This document shows positions 18,783-26,925 of a stretch of DNA of 64,000 bases, piece by piece. The translations under genes and the position numbers were made by a program. The DNA comes from Moorella sp. E308F (GTDB lineage Bacteria; Bacillota; DSM-521; Neomoorellales; Neomoorellaceae), in the NCBI RefSeq assembly GCF_006538365.1, contig NZ_BJKN01000001.1, forward strand, positions 124,001 through 188,000, read 5' to 3'. Numbering within the stretch: the first letter of the stretch is position 1; each line of letters begins with the position of its first letter. A model generated the notes under the pieces. That model did not search any database, was not told the origin of the DNA, and worked only from the letters and a program-made list of their open reading frames with translations.

Positions 18783-19718
18783 CTACCTTTCCTCTCGGTC
18801 ATAGGGAATGGCCAGGGCTCCGGGGGCCCCGATGTGCTTGACCAGGGTCTGGCGGGTGGCAATGATCAGGACCACCAGGGTCAGAATGTAGGGCAACATT
18901 TTTAAGAAAAAGGAGGGAATGGCGATTTTGGTGGCTGCCTGGAGAGTATAAGTCAGGGCATCCACGCCGCCAAAGAGATAGGAACCGAGGAGCGCTTTAA
19001 CGGGGTCCCAAACGGCAAAGATCACCAGGGCAACGGCAATCCAGCCCCGTCCGGCCGTCATATTCTCCAGCCAGCTGGGGGCATAGGCCAGGGAAAGGAA
19101 GGCGCCGCCGGCACCGGCCAGCATGCCGCCAATGATGACATAAATATAGCGCAGGGCAAAGACATTGACCCCCAGGGCATCGGCCGCCGCCGGGTTTTCT
19201 CCTATGGCCCGTAAGTTCAGGCCAGGCCGGGTACGGTAAAAATAGTACCAGAGTAAAGGCACCAGGATATAGGTCAGGTAAACCAGGGGGTCATGGTTGA
19301 AAAAAACCGGACCAATAATGGGAATATCCGCCAGGATGGGTACGGCTGCCGGTTTAAAGCTCAAGGGCAGGGGAACACCAACATAGGGTTTGCCCAGAAA
19401 GCCGCTTAAACCGGTGCCAAATATGGTCAGGGCCAGGCCGGTCACCACCTGGTTGGCGCGCAAAGTGATAGTTAAAAAAGCAAAGACGGCTGCCATCAAC
19501 CCTGCCGCCAGCAGGGCCACAAAAAAGCCCAGCCAGGGGTTACCCGTGCGTACCGCTACCATGAAACCGGTCACGGCACCCACCAGCATCATGCCTTCCA
19601 CCCCCAGGTTTAAAACCCCGGCCCGCTCGGCCAGGATTTCTCCCAGGGCGGCATAAAGGATGGGCGTACCGGCAGTTATGGCTGCCGCCAGGGTGGCAAT
19701 CCAGACAGAGTTTTCCAT
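18783..19718 (-). CDS. ABC transporter permease, NupQ/BmpC-type nucleoside/purine importer
   Basis: 311 residues, hydrophobic throughout, about eight to ten membrane helices, BPD_transp_2 family. Motifs include ITAGTPILYAALGEILAERA, GVLNLGVEGMMLVGAV, GLALTIFGTGLSGFLG and NLRAIGENPAAADALGVNV. One base separates it from the partner permease. It is the last gene of the BMP importer set and lies 67 bases before ygfK. Confidence 0.9.
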   Translation of the reverse strand: MENSVWIATLAAAITAGTPILYAALGEILAERAGVLNLGVEGMMLVGAVTGFMVAVRTGNPWLGFFVALLAAGLMAAVFAFLTITLRANQVVTGLALTIFGTGLSGFLGKPYVGVPLPLSFKPAAVPILADIPIIGPVFFNHDPLVYLTYILVPLLWYYFYRTRPGLNLRAIGENPAAADALGVNVFALRYIYVIIGGMLAGAGGAFLSLAYAPSWLENMTAGRGWIAVALVIFAVWDPVKALLGSYLFGGVDALTYTLQAATKIAIPSFFLKMLPYILTLVVLIIATRQTLVKHIGAPGALAIPYDREER

Positions 19719-19719
19719 A

Positions 19720-20814
19720 CTATTTCACCTCCCTGCGGCCAATGTGCAGGCGGTAACGGGTTAAAATCTCGCCACCGAGGACAAAGAAAAGGATGGCACC
19801 CTGGAGCATGGATACCGTCGCCGCTGGCACGCCGGACGTCTGAACGCTGTATCCACCAACAATGAGGCCGCTAAAAAGAAATGATACCAGGATGATGGTC
19901 GCAGGGTGAAGTTTGGCCAGCCAGGCAATTATAATTGCCGTATAACCATATCCCGGGGAAATACCATGTTGCAGGCGGTGGGTAATGCCCGCCACTTCGC
20001 TCATGCCCGCCAATCCGGCCAGAGCGCCGCTCAACAGCATCACCAGGATAATATTCCTTTCAATTTTAATCCCGGCGTAGCGGGCGGCCCGGGGACTTTC
20101 ACCAATAACCCGGATTTCATATCCCCAGCGAGTACGCCAGAGAATAATTGTCAGCATAACAGCGGCCAGCAAGGCGAAAATAAGGCCCAGGTGGACGCGG
20201 GTGCCGGCAATGGTCGGCAGGGTTGCCGCCTCGCTAAAGGGTGCGGTCAGGGGAAAATTAAATCCTTTGGGGTCCTTCCAGGGGCCGTAAACCAGGTAAT
20301 CTACCCAGAGGATGGCTACATAGTTTAACATCAGGGTAGTAATAACTTCATTAACACCCCACCTGGCTTTGGGCAATGCCGGCAACACGGCCCAGAGGCC
20401 GCCCATAGCGATACCGGCTACAAACATGGCCGGCAGCATGATATAGGCAGGTAAATGGGGAAAGGTCAGGGCTACCCAACTCGCCCCAAAAGCCCCCATG
20501 TAGAATTGCCCCTCCGCCCCGATATTCCAGAGGAGCATGCGGAAGGCTACGGAAACGCCCAGGCCCGCCAGCATCAGAGGAATGGCCTTAACGACGGTTT
20601 CCGAAAGGCCGTATTTGGAACCGATCACGCCTTCCAGCATATTTTGATAAACTTTTAAAGGATTATAACCGGTTGCGGCTAAAAAAATGGCACCTACGCC
20701 CAGGGCCAGGATGACAGCAGCAACAGGAACTATAATAGCCATCACCCGCGAAGGTTCCAGCCGCTTTTCCCAGGTAATAAAGGGTACCTGGCCCGATAAG
20801 GATGATCCAAACAT
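19720..20814 (-). CDS. ABC transporter permease, NupP/BmpB-type nucleoside/purine importer
   Basis: 364 residues, BPD_transp_2 family. Motifs include IPLMLAGLGVSVAFRMLLWN, IGAEGQFYMGAFGASW, WGVNEVITTLMLNYVAI and RVIGESPRAARYAGIKI. Its ATG overlaps the stop of the ATPase gene (TGATG), so the two are translationally coupled. It forms the heterodimeric membrane channel with the 311-residue permease. Confidence 0.9.
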   Translation of the reverse strand: MFGSSLSGQVPFITWEKRLEPSRVMAIIVPVAAVILALGVGAIFLAATGYNPLKVYQNMLEGVIGSKYGLSETVVKAIPLMLAGLGVSVAFRMLLWNIGAEGQFYMGAFGASWVALTFPHLPAYIMLPAMFVAGIAMGGLWAVLPALPKARWGVNEVITTLMLNYVAILWVDYLVYGPWKDPKGFNFPLTAPFSEAATLPTIAGTRVHLGLIFALLAAVMLTIILWRTRWGYEIRVIGESPRAARYAGIKIERNIILVMLLSGALAGLAGMSEVAGITHRLQHGISPGYGYTAIIIAWLAKLHPATIILVSFLFSGLIVGGYSVQTSGVPAATVSMLQGAILFFVLGGEILTRYRLHIGRREVK

Positions 20815-22331
20815 CAGGCACTAACCTCCATTCTTTTCGCCCCGGCCATCATCAGGCCTAACTCCTCAATCCTGGCCTCTCCGGCGGCCATCAGGCCCGT
20901 AATTTCTCCTTCATACATGACAGCAATACGGTCGGCCAGGCGGAAAAGCTCTTCCAGGTCTTCGGAGATTAAGAGGATAGCCGTCCCGGCTGCCCTTTGC
21001 TCCAGGAGCAACCGGTGTACGGTTTCAGTAGCGCCGACATCCAGGCCCCGGGCCGGGTAAACGGCTACCAGAAGGCGGGGCCGATTGGAAATTTCCCGGG
21101 CCAGGAGCAACCGTTGCAGGTTACCGCCGGACATCATCTTCACCGGGGCATTCAGACCCGCCGTCTTAACCTGAAAACGTTCTACCAGCTCTCTGGCCCA
21201 CTCGCGCGCCGCCTGCCTGTTGAGAAAGGCCCGCCCCCAGCGAGGGTGGCGGTATTCTTTCAGGAGCAGGTTATCGACAGCGCCCAGGTTGGGTACCAGA
21301 CCCATACCCAGGCGATCTTCGGGTATATAACCCACCCCGGCGTTAATTACCCGGCAGGGGTCGCACTGGCCCAGCTCCTGTCCGGCGACGGTGATAGTCC
21401 CCTCCTGACAGGGTCTTAAGCCGGCAATAACCTCCGCCAGTTCCCGCTGGCCATTACCGGCCACCCCGGCTATGCCAAGGATCTCCCCGGCATAAACCGC
21501 CAGGTTTATGCCCTTTAAGGCCGGCAGTCCCTTATCGTTTAAAGCCTTTAAATTCTTTATCTCCAGGACTTTATCGCCTTTCCGGCCCGCAGGTTTACTA
21601 ACCTGCCACAGGATTTCCCGGCCCACCATCATCCGGGCCAGTTCCTTCTCGTTTGTTTCGCTTTTATTGACAGTAGCCACGGTTTTCCCGCCCCGTAAAA
21701 TGGTAATGGTGTCGGCGGCATCCATCACCTCCTGCAGTTTATGGGTAATAAAGATTACGGCGCAACCCCGGGCGGCCATCTTTTTCAACGTCTGGTACAG
21801 GTCCCGTGCTTCCTGGGGAGTCAAAACCGCCGTCGGCTCATCCAGAATCAACACCCGGGCGTGGCGGTATAAGAGTTTGATAATCTCCACCCGCTGCTGT
21901 TCGCCTACCGACAGCTGCCAGATACGCGCCTGGGGATCTACCTGGAGACCGTATTCTTTAGAAAGGGCGGCTATCTCCCCGGCCAGCTTGTTCAGGTTGA
22001 GTCTGAGGCCCCCCTTAAGACCTAAGGCCACGTTTTCCGTCACCGTAAAGGGCGCCACCAGGCGGAAATGCTGGTGGACCATACCGATTCCCGCCGCAAT
22101 GGCATCCCGGGGTGAACGGAAATTCACCCTTTGCCCATCAATATAGATTTCCCCGCCATCGGGCCGGTACAGCCCGGTAAGGATACTCATGAGGGTACTC
22201 TTACCGGCACCGTTTTCCCCGAGCAGGGCATGAATTTCCCCCGCTTGGATGGATAAATTAACCCCGTCGTTGGCCACCACGCCGGGGAAAACCTTCGTTA
22301 TTCCCCGCATCTCTACCAGGGGTACTGCCAT
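20814..22331 (-). CDS. ABC transporter ATPase, NupO/BmpA-associated (duplicated ATPase)
   Basis: 505 residues, two fused ATPase domains (RbsA/NupO type). The first has Walker A ALLGENGAGKSTLMSIL, signature LSVGEQQRVEI and Walker B VLILDEPTAVLTP. The second is degenerate: GIAGVAGNGQRELAEVIAGL for Walker A, MMSGGNLQRLLLAREI for the signature and LLVAVYPARGLDVGA in place of a canonical Walker B, as usual in this family. It energises purine or nucleoside uptake. Confidence 0.93.
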   Translation of the reverse strand: MAVPLVEMRGITKVFPGVVANDGVNLSIQAGEIHALLGENGAGKSTLMSILTGLYRPDGGEIYIDGQRVNFRSPRDAIAAGIGMVHQHFRLVAPFTVTENVALGLKGGLRLNLNKLAGEIAALSKEYGLQVDPQARIWQLSVGEQQRVEIIKLLYRHARVLILDEPTAVLTPQEARDLYQTLKKMAARGCAVIFITHKLQEVMDAADTITILRGGKTVATVNKSETNEKELARMMVGREILWQVSKPAGRKGDKVLEIKNLKALNDKGLPALKGINLAVYAGEILGIAGVAGNGQRELAEVIAGLRPCQEGTITVAGQELGQCDPCRVINAGVGYIPEDRLGMGLVPNLGAVDNLLLKEYRHPRWGRAFLNRQAAREWARELVERFQVKTAGLNAPVKMMSGGNLQRLLLAREISNRPRLLVAVYPARGLDVGATETVHRLLLEQRAAGTAILLISEDLEELFRLADRIAVMYEGEITGLMAAGEARIEELGLMMAGAKRMEVSA

Positions 22332-22473
22332 AAAAAATGCCCCCCTTCGTTTGGCTATAAATTTATCGTTAAATGATTCGCTACCCCGAGATAAAATTCC
22401 TTCCCCATAATATAATTTTAATTAAATTTTGACCTTCTAAATACTATACTATTTAACTTCCAACTTATAGTTA

Positions 22474-22500
22474 AGGCCGTGGAAATAAATCCCACGGCCT
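22474..22500 (-). other. Intercistronic hairpin between BMP and ATPase genes
   Basis: AGGCCGTGG (22474-22482) and CCACGGCCT (22492-22500) form a perfect 9-bp stem, 20 bases past the BMP stop. It lacks a strong minus-strand U-run. It could be a partial terminator or RNA stabiliser that keeps binding protein above ATPase levels, as is common in ABC operons (inference). Confidence 0.6.
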
Positions 22501-22519
22501 CCTGTCAACTCGTTTTATT

Positions 22520-23662
22520 TTATTTGGGGATCTCGCCTTCTACCCCTTCTACAAACCAGTTAAAACCAAGAACTTCTTCGTGGCTCATCTTTTGTCCTTC
22601 CTGTACCCGCACTTTACCGCTCTGGTCCTTGATGGGTCCCTGGAAGACGTAGAACTTGCCGTCAATAATTTCCTGCTTCTTCTCGTTTACCAGGTCGCGG
22701 ACCTCCTGGGGTACCTTGTCGCTGAAGGGCCCGAGGTCAACAACACCATCCTTCATGGTTCCGTAGTAGTCTTCTGATTTCCATGTCCCGTTCTTGACGG
22801 CTTCTACTGTTTTAACATAGTACGGCCCCCAGTTCCAGACTGGCGAGGTCAGGTTGGCATCGGGAGCGAACTGACGCATATCGCTGTTATATCCGATACC
22901 ATACTTGCCCCGCTCCTGGGCGGCCTGCTGGGGCCCCGGCGTATCCTGGTGCTGGGCAATGACGTCGGCCCCGGCATCTAAGAGGCTCAAAGCTGCCTGC
23001 TTTTCGGCCGCCGGGTCGTACCAGGTATTGGTCCAGACCACCTTAACCTTGACATCGGGGTTAACTGAACGCGCCCCCAAGGTAAAGGCGTTGATGCCGC
23101 GGATTACTTCCGGAATGGGATGGGCGGCGACATAACCCAGAATATTGGATTTGGTCATTTTGCCGGCTACCATACCTGAAAGGTAACGAGGTTCTTCCAT
23201 GGCCCCAAAGTAGGTCCCGACGTTTTTGGCCGTCTTATAGCCGGAGCAGTGCATAAAGACAACGTCGGGATATTTTTCGGCCACTTTAATTACATAATCC
23301 ATATAACCGAAGCTGGTAGCAAATATGACCTTATTACCCTTTTCTGCCAGTTCCGTTAATACCCGTTCCACATCGGCCCCTTCGGGGACGTTTTCTACAT
23401 AAGAGGCTTCTACCCAGGGCAATTTTTCTGCCAGGTACTGGCGTCCCTGCTCATGGGCCCAGGTCCAGCCGGCATCACCAATCGGTCCCACATAAATAAA
23501 GGCGACCTTCATTTTCTCGTCTGCAGCCTGTTCGCCGGCCGCCGACTTCTCCCCGCTCTGGCTGTTCCCGGCCTCTTTCTGGCCGCCGCAGCCGGCGGCA
23601 AATACAGCTACCGCCAGGACCAGGAGCAGCACTGGTATGAAACGCCATCCTTTACGCATCAT
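22520..23662 (-). CDS. BMP-family ABC substrate-binding lipoprotein (purine/nucleoside)
   Basis: About 380 residues from the ATG at 23662. The lipoprotein signal is MMRKGWRFIPVLLLVLAV and then AVFAAGCGG with lipobox Cys near residue 24. The mature part has BMP/PnrA-type blocks KVAFIYVGPIGDAGWTWAHE, VIFATSFGYMDYVIKVAEKY, GTYFGAMEEPRYLSGMVAGK, DVIAQHQDTPGPQQAAQERG and SPVWNWGPYYVKTVEAV. A GTG at 23698 is also in frame but lies within the Shine-Dalgarno, so it cannot be the start. The SD is separated from the ATG by a hairpin (see separate entry). It is first gene of the importer operon behind a riboswitch-like leader. Confidence 0.9.
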   Translation of the reverse strand: MMRKGWRFIPVLLLVLAVAVFAAGCGGQKEAGNSQSGEKSAAGEQAADEKMKVAFIYVGPIGDAGWTWAHEQGRQYLAEKLPWVEASYVENVPEGADVERVLTELAEKGNKVIFATSFGYMDYVIKVAEKYPDVVFMHCSGYKTAKNVGTYFGAMEEPRYLSGMVAGKMTKSNILGYVAAHPIPEVIRGINAFTLGARSVNPDVKVKVVWTNTWYDPAAEKQAALSLLDAGADVIAQHQDTPGPQQAAQERGKYGIGYNSDMRQFAPDANLTSPVWNWGPYYVKTVEAVKNGTWKSEDYYGTMKDGVVDLGPFSDKVPQEVRDLVNEKKQEIIDGKFYVFQGPIKDQSGKVRVQEGQKMSHEEVLGFNWFVEGVEGEIPK

Positions 23663-23703
23663 GTGTCCATAGCTTGTCCAGCAAACTATGGACGTCACCT
23701 CCT
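23659..23703 (-). promoter_or_regulatory. Shine-Dalgarno separated from the ATG by a perfect hairpin
   Basis: On the minus strand AGGAGG (23703-23698) and TGAC are followed by CTATGGAC's partner GTCCATAG, a 13-base loop, CTATGGAC, then AC and ATG (23662). The 8-bp inverted repeat occupies 23665-23693. Linear SD-ATG spacing is 35 bases, but folding the hairpin out leaves 6, near the optimum. The in-frame ATA at 23689-23687, 8 bases after the SD, is an alternative rare start. Confidence 0.7.
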
Positions 23704-23848
23704 TTTTGATGTTTTTTCATTGAGGCCGTTGCTGCTTTACTTTTTCCTGCTATAACTCCCACCCCCTTGTACTGTAACTCCCGGGACGGCTAATCCCCCG
23801 GGAACTCTCTCGGACCGGGCTACCTCCAGGTTTTGGGGCAAATTAAAA

Positions 23849-23949
23849 ACCAGGCTCCCGCAGCGCGACAATTGGTAATCACCTTTGTAGCCAAGAAATT
23901 CCGGTCACCTGGTATATACTCCCGGTCCCACTACCGCAACTATGCAAAG
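23849..23949 (-). ncRNA. Variant purine-riboswitch-like leader of the importer operon
   Basis: The 67-base element (23949-23883) aligns along its length with the clear purine riboswitch upstream of the hydroxylase operon. P1 is CTTTG/CAAAG, J1/2 is TAG, J2/3 is AGTATATACC, and a shared block ACCAGGTGACCGGAAT covers P3 and L3, then GGCTAC as J3/1. Ligand-contact positions corresponding to U22, U47, U51 and C74 of the xpt aptamer appear kept, while C50 and A73 differ and P2 is weak. The ACCAGG of J2/3-P3 can pair with CCTGGT at 23854-23849, directly before a TTTTAATTT run, giving a terminator that excludes the aptamer. Other bases of 23704-24196 show only the repeat and terminator listed separately. 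Confidence 0.6.
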
Positions 23950-23969
23950 ACTATAGGAGAAGGCTCCAA

Positions 23970-23997
23970 CTTATATAATTAAGCTTATATAATTAAG
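23970..23997. repeat. Tandem 14-bp direct repeat in the importer promoter region
   Basis: CTTATATAATTAAG occurs twice with no spacer (23970-23983 and 23984-23997). It sits about 20 bases upstream of the riboswitch-like leader. Read on the minus strand each unit contains a TATAAG-like -10 element, so the promoter may be duplicated or slippage-prone. Confidence 0.8.
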
Positions 23998-24128
23998 TTC
24001 GCCGCAATTTTTTAAAATCCTGCTGGGATTAAATGACCGGATTAAACAAGGTGGAGAACATCGAAAAGGCCCTGGATAAATTGCCGCTGTTGTCAAAGAG
24101 CTATAGATAAAGGCCGGGGTTTTTGAGG

Positions 24129-24176
24129 CCTTAAAAAAACGTCTACCTGAGGGTTTGTTAACCCCCCTGTAGACGT
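24129..24176 (-). terminator. Terminator of the molybdenum hydroxylase/SsnA operon
   Basis: ACGTCTAC and GTAGACGT form an 8-bp stem around a loop of about 22 bases that itself contains GGGTT/AACCC. On the minus strand it is followed by TTTTTTTAAGG. It separates this operon from the importer operon. Confidence 0.85.
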
Positions 24177-24196
24177 CTTCGCCTCTGGGAATTTTA

Positions 24197-25084
24197 CTAT
24201 TCGACGTCAATCTCTATTTTCCTGCCGGTGGCCCGGAAAAAAGCTGCGGTCAAAGCCCGGGTAACCAGGACGGCCGTCATATCTTTGCGATAGGCGCCGG
24301 AACCCCGGAGAAGGCTGTCCCGGGGCCGGGCTGCTTCTCTGGCCGCCGCCGCGGCCCTGGCGATCACGCCCGCGCCAGGCTCCTGGTCAATAAGGACCCT
24401 GGCCGCTTCCTCACACAGGAAAGGCCGGGGTGCCACCGGGGCGATACAGATACGCGCCCTGGTGCACTTTCCCTCTACCACCTGGACCCGGACGGCAACA
24501 TTGAGCATGGGCAGGGAAAGGGCCCGCCGTGGTGAAAGGCGGGCAAAGGCCGACCCTTCGCCTTCTCCCCACAGGTCAACGGTAAAGCGAGTTAAGATCT
24601 CACGGCCGGCGTTTACCCTGGAACGGCCGACGCCTTCGTAAAGGTCTGCGACCGGTGCCTGGCGTTCACCTTCCGGCCCCAGGATGGTGGCTACGGCTCC
24701 CAGGGCCACCAGGGCCACAGCCGTGTCGGCCGCCGGCTGGGCGTTTACTACGTTGCCGCCCAGGGTGCCGACATTGCGTATCTGGGGCGAGCCGACGGCT
24801 GCAGCGGCTGCCGCCAGGGCCGGCAGCTTCTCCCGGATAAGTTCTGACGTTGCCACCCGGCTGTGGGTGACGGCCCCGCCTAGTATTATCTTGCCGTTTT
24901 CTTCCGCAATTATCTTTAGTTCTGGAATACGGGTAATATCGATCAGGGTATTGACCTGGAGTTTTTCTTCTTTAAGGTCGATTACCAGGTCGGTGCCCCC
25001 GGCAATGAGGCGCGCCCCCGGGTGGGTGGCCAGCATGGTAAGGCACTCGGCCGCCGAGGTGGCAAAAAGGTACTGCTGGGGCAT
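24197..25084 (-). CDS. FAD-binding subunit of molybdenum hydroxylase (YgfM/XdhB-like), second copy
   Basis: About 295 residues from the ATG at 25084, chosen because AAGGAGA precedes it by 6 bases; the upstream in-frame Met lies within ssnA. FAD-PCMH domain motifs are LIAGGTDLVIDLKEE, PQIRNVGTLGGNVVNAQPAADTAVAL split over two stretches and ALSLPMLNVAV. It transfers electrons from the 2Fe-2S clusters to FAD. It is the last gene after ssnA, as ygfM follows ssnA in E. coli. It is distinct from the FAD subunit at 26918-27805. Confidence 0.9.
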   Translation of the reverse strand: MPQQYLFATSAAECLTMLATHPGARLIAGGTDLVIDLKEEKLQVNTLIDITRIPELKIIAEENGKIILGGAVTHSRVATSELIREKLPALAAAAAAVGSPQIRNVGTLGGNVVNAQPAADTAVALVALGAVATILGPEGERQAPVADLYEGVGRSRVNAGREILTRFTVDLWGEGEGSAFARLSPRRALSLPMLNVAVRVQVVEGKCTRARICIAPVAPRPFLCEEAARVLIDQEPGAGVIARAAAAAREAARPRDSLLRGSGAYRKDMTAVLVTRALTAAFFRATGRKIEIDVE

Positions 25085-25101
25085 GTTATCTCTCCTTAAC
25101 C

Positions 25102-26427
25102 CTAAAACCTCTCCCACACTTTAACCGCCAGTTCCCTTGCTCTGGCGGCAATGGCCGCCTCATCCAGGTGCAGGAGCCGCCGTTCCCGCATGAGGACTTT
25201 GCCGCCAATAATGGTCGTGTCCACCAGCCCGGCGTTAAAGCCGAAGAGGAGGTGGCCAAACCAGTTGGCCGTCGTTATAGGGGTCGGCGCATGATAATTC
25301 ACCAGTATAATGTCGGCATAGGCCCCTTCCTGCAAACGCCCCACGGGATGGGCGAAGAACTGCCCTGCTATGCGAGAGTTATTGGCAAAAACCATGGCCG
25401 GGACTTCCGCCCAGCCAGCGTTGGGGTCGCCGGAGACAAACTTGCGCAAAACATTGGCCACCTTGAGGGATTCAAACATATCACCGGTATAGCCGTCCGT
25501 CCCCAGGCCGACCACCACTCCCGCCGCCAGCATATCCCCTACCGGTGCGCAGCCGACGGCATTGCCCATGTTGGATTCCGGGTTATGGACCACCATGGTG
25601 CCGGTTTCCTTGAGGATGGCTATTTCCCTTTCGGTCACATGGACACAGTGGGCGGCGATAGTTCTGGGGCCCAGGATACCGTGGTCAGCCAAACGTTCCA
25701 CCACCCGCTTACCCTCGCGTTCCAGGGCATCTTCTACGTCCTGGATGCCTTCCGCCACGTGGATGTGGAAGCCGCTGCCAACCTCGGCCGCTGCCTCCCG
25801 GCAGGCGGCCAAAGTGGCATCGGAAAGGGTAAAGGAGGCATGGAGGCCGAAGGTAGCGCTAACCAAACCTTCCTGGCCGCGGTATTTTTTGATGGTGGCA
25901 ATGTTCTCTTCAATACCTTCCCGCATAATGGTCTCCCCGTCACGATCGGAAACCTCATAGGCCAGGCAGGTACGGACACCGGTTTCGACAGCCGCCCGGG
26001 CGATCATCTCCAGGCTGCCGCGAACGGCGCGGGGGCTGGCGTGGTGGTCCAGGATGGTGGTGGTACCGCTCTTGATGCAGTCAATGAGGGGAATCAAGGC
26101 GCTGTAATAGACGTCCTCCAGGGTAAGGGCCTTGTCCAGGCGCCACCAGAGGCGCTGCAATATTTCCAGAAAGTTGCCCGGCGGCGCGTCTTTCAGGGCC
26201 ATGCCCCGGGCGAAGGTGCTGTAAAGGTGCATGTGGGTGTTAATCATCCCGGGCATAATCACCATGCCCCGGGCGTCAAGCCATTCAGCTTCCGGGTAGC
26301 GCCGCTTTAATTCAGCTGTAGGTCCGACGGCGACAATCCGGTCGCCGTCAATAGCCACCGCTCCATTTTCCTGGTAGGGATTTTCCGGCACCAGGGACAA
26401 CAGGCGGCCGTTACCAATAAGGAGCAT
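25102..26427 (-). CDS. ssnA: SsnA-type amidohydrolase
   Basis: 441 residues of the amidohydrolase/cytosine-deaminase-like superfamily. The first metal motif is GMINTHMHLYSTFARGM (His near 64-66), followed by GLHASFTLSD, GFHIHVAEGIQDVED, TIAAHCVHVTEREI with the catalytic His, VVHNPESNMGNAVG and the metal Asp in GLGTDGYTGDM. It matches E. coli SsnA in size and sequence style. The reaction is unproven; a hydrolytic deamination or ring opening of a purine-derived compound fits the locus. An 8-oxoguanine or guanine deaminase role is possible. Confidence 0.88.
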   Translation of the reverse strand: MLLIGNGRLLSLVPENPYQENGAVAIDGDRIVAVGPTAELKRRYPEAEWLDARGMVIMPGMINTHMHLYSTFARGMALKDAPPGNFLEILQRLWWRLDKALTLEDVYYSALIPLIDCIKSGTTTILDHHASPRAVRGSLEMIARAAVETGVRTCLAYEVSDRDGETIMREGIEENIATIKKYRGQEGLVSATFGLHASFTLSDATLAACREAAAEVGSGFHIHVAEGIQDVEDALEREGKRVVERLADHGILGPRTIAAHCVHVTEREIAILKETGTMVVHNPESNMGNAVGCAPVGDMLAAGVVVGLGTDGYTGDMFESLKVANVLRKFVSGDPNAGWAEVPAMVFANNSRIAGQFFAHPVGRLQEGAYADIILVNYHAPTPITTANWFGHLLFGFNAGLVDTTIIGGKVLMRERRLLHLDEAAIAARARELAVKVWERF

Positions 26428-26463
26428 AATTATACCTCCAAAATGTTTCTTTACAGGATTTAA

Positions 26464-26925
26464 CTAATCTGCCAGGGCTTTTTCCACCGCTTTAATGATG
26501 TTCTGGTAACCGGTGCAGCGGCAGAGATGACCGGACAATTCTCTTTTAATCTCCTCCCGCGTATATTTTTTGCCGCTTTCTACCATAGCCGTTGCCGTGA
26601 GAACATAACCCGGTGTACAGAAACCGCACTGGATGGCTCCCTCTTCAATAAAGGCTTTTTGCACCTTGGAAAGCTCCCCGTTTTTAGCTATACCTTCTAT
26701 CGTGACTATATCTTTGCCGTCGGCCCAGACAGCCAGGTAAATGCACGAGTCAATGGGAGTTCCATCGATGAGAACAGTGCAGGCGCCGCATTCACCGACG
26801 CCACACCCTTTTTTTACACCCGTATATCCCAGGCGGTCGCGCAAAACGTCAAGCAACGATTCGCGAATGTCTACTTCCATACTTACCTGGATCCCGTTTA
26901 CGGTAAAGGATATTTTTTTAAGCAA
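26464..26925 (-). CDS. 2Fe-2S subunit of molybdenum hydroxylase (XdhC-like), second copy
   Basis: About 153 residues. The plant-type cluster GCGVGECGACTVLIDG and the helical-domain cluster QCGFCTPG...CRCTGY are complete, giving two [2Fe-2S] centres. The start is uncertain: TTG 26925 gives MLKKISFTVNG as in homologues and is preceded by GGGGGTGAGG; GTG 26934 and TTG 26949 are also in frame. It overlaps the 3' end of the upstream FAD subunit gene. Confidence 0.9.
   Translation of the reverse strand: MLKKISFTVNGIQVSMEVDIRESLLDVLRDRLGYTGVKKGCGVGECGACTVLIDGTPIDSCIYLAVWADGKDIVTIEGIAKNGELSKVQKAFIEEGAIQCGFCTPGYVLTATAMVESGKKYTREEIKRELSGHLCRCTGYQNIIKAVEKALAD

Noticed and set aside
23971-24210. A 79-codon minus-strand reading frame
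   Set aside because: It spans a strong terminator and the tandem repeat, has no good Shine-Dalgarno and no recognisable domain.
25168-26310. A 380-codon plus-strand open frame antisense to ssnA
   Set aside because: The minus-strand frame is an unmistakable amidohydrolase; the antisense frame is a GC-rich shadow with low-complexity Gly/His/Arg content.
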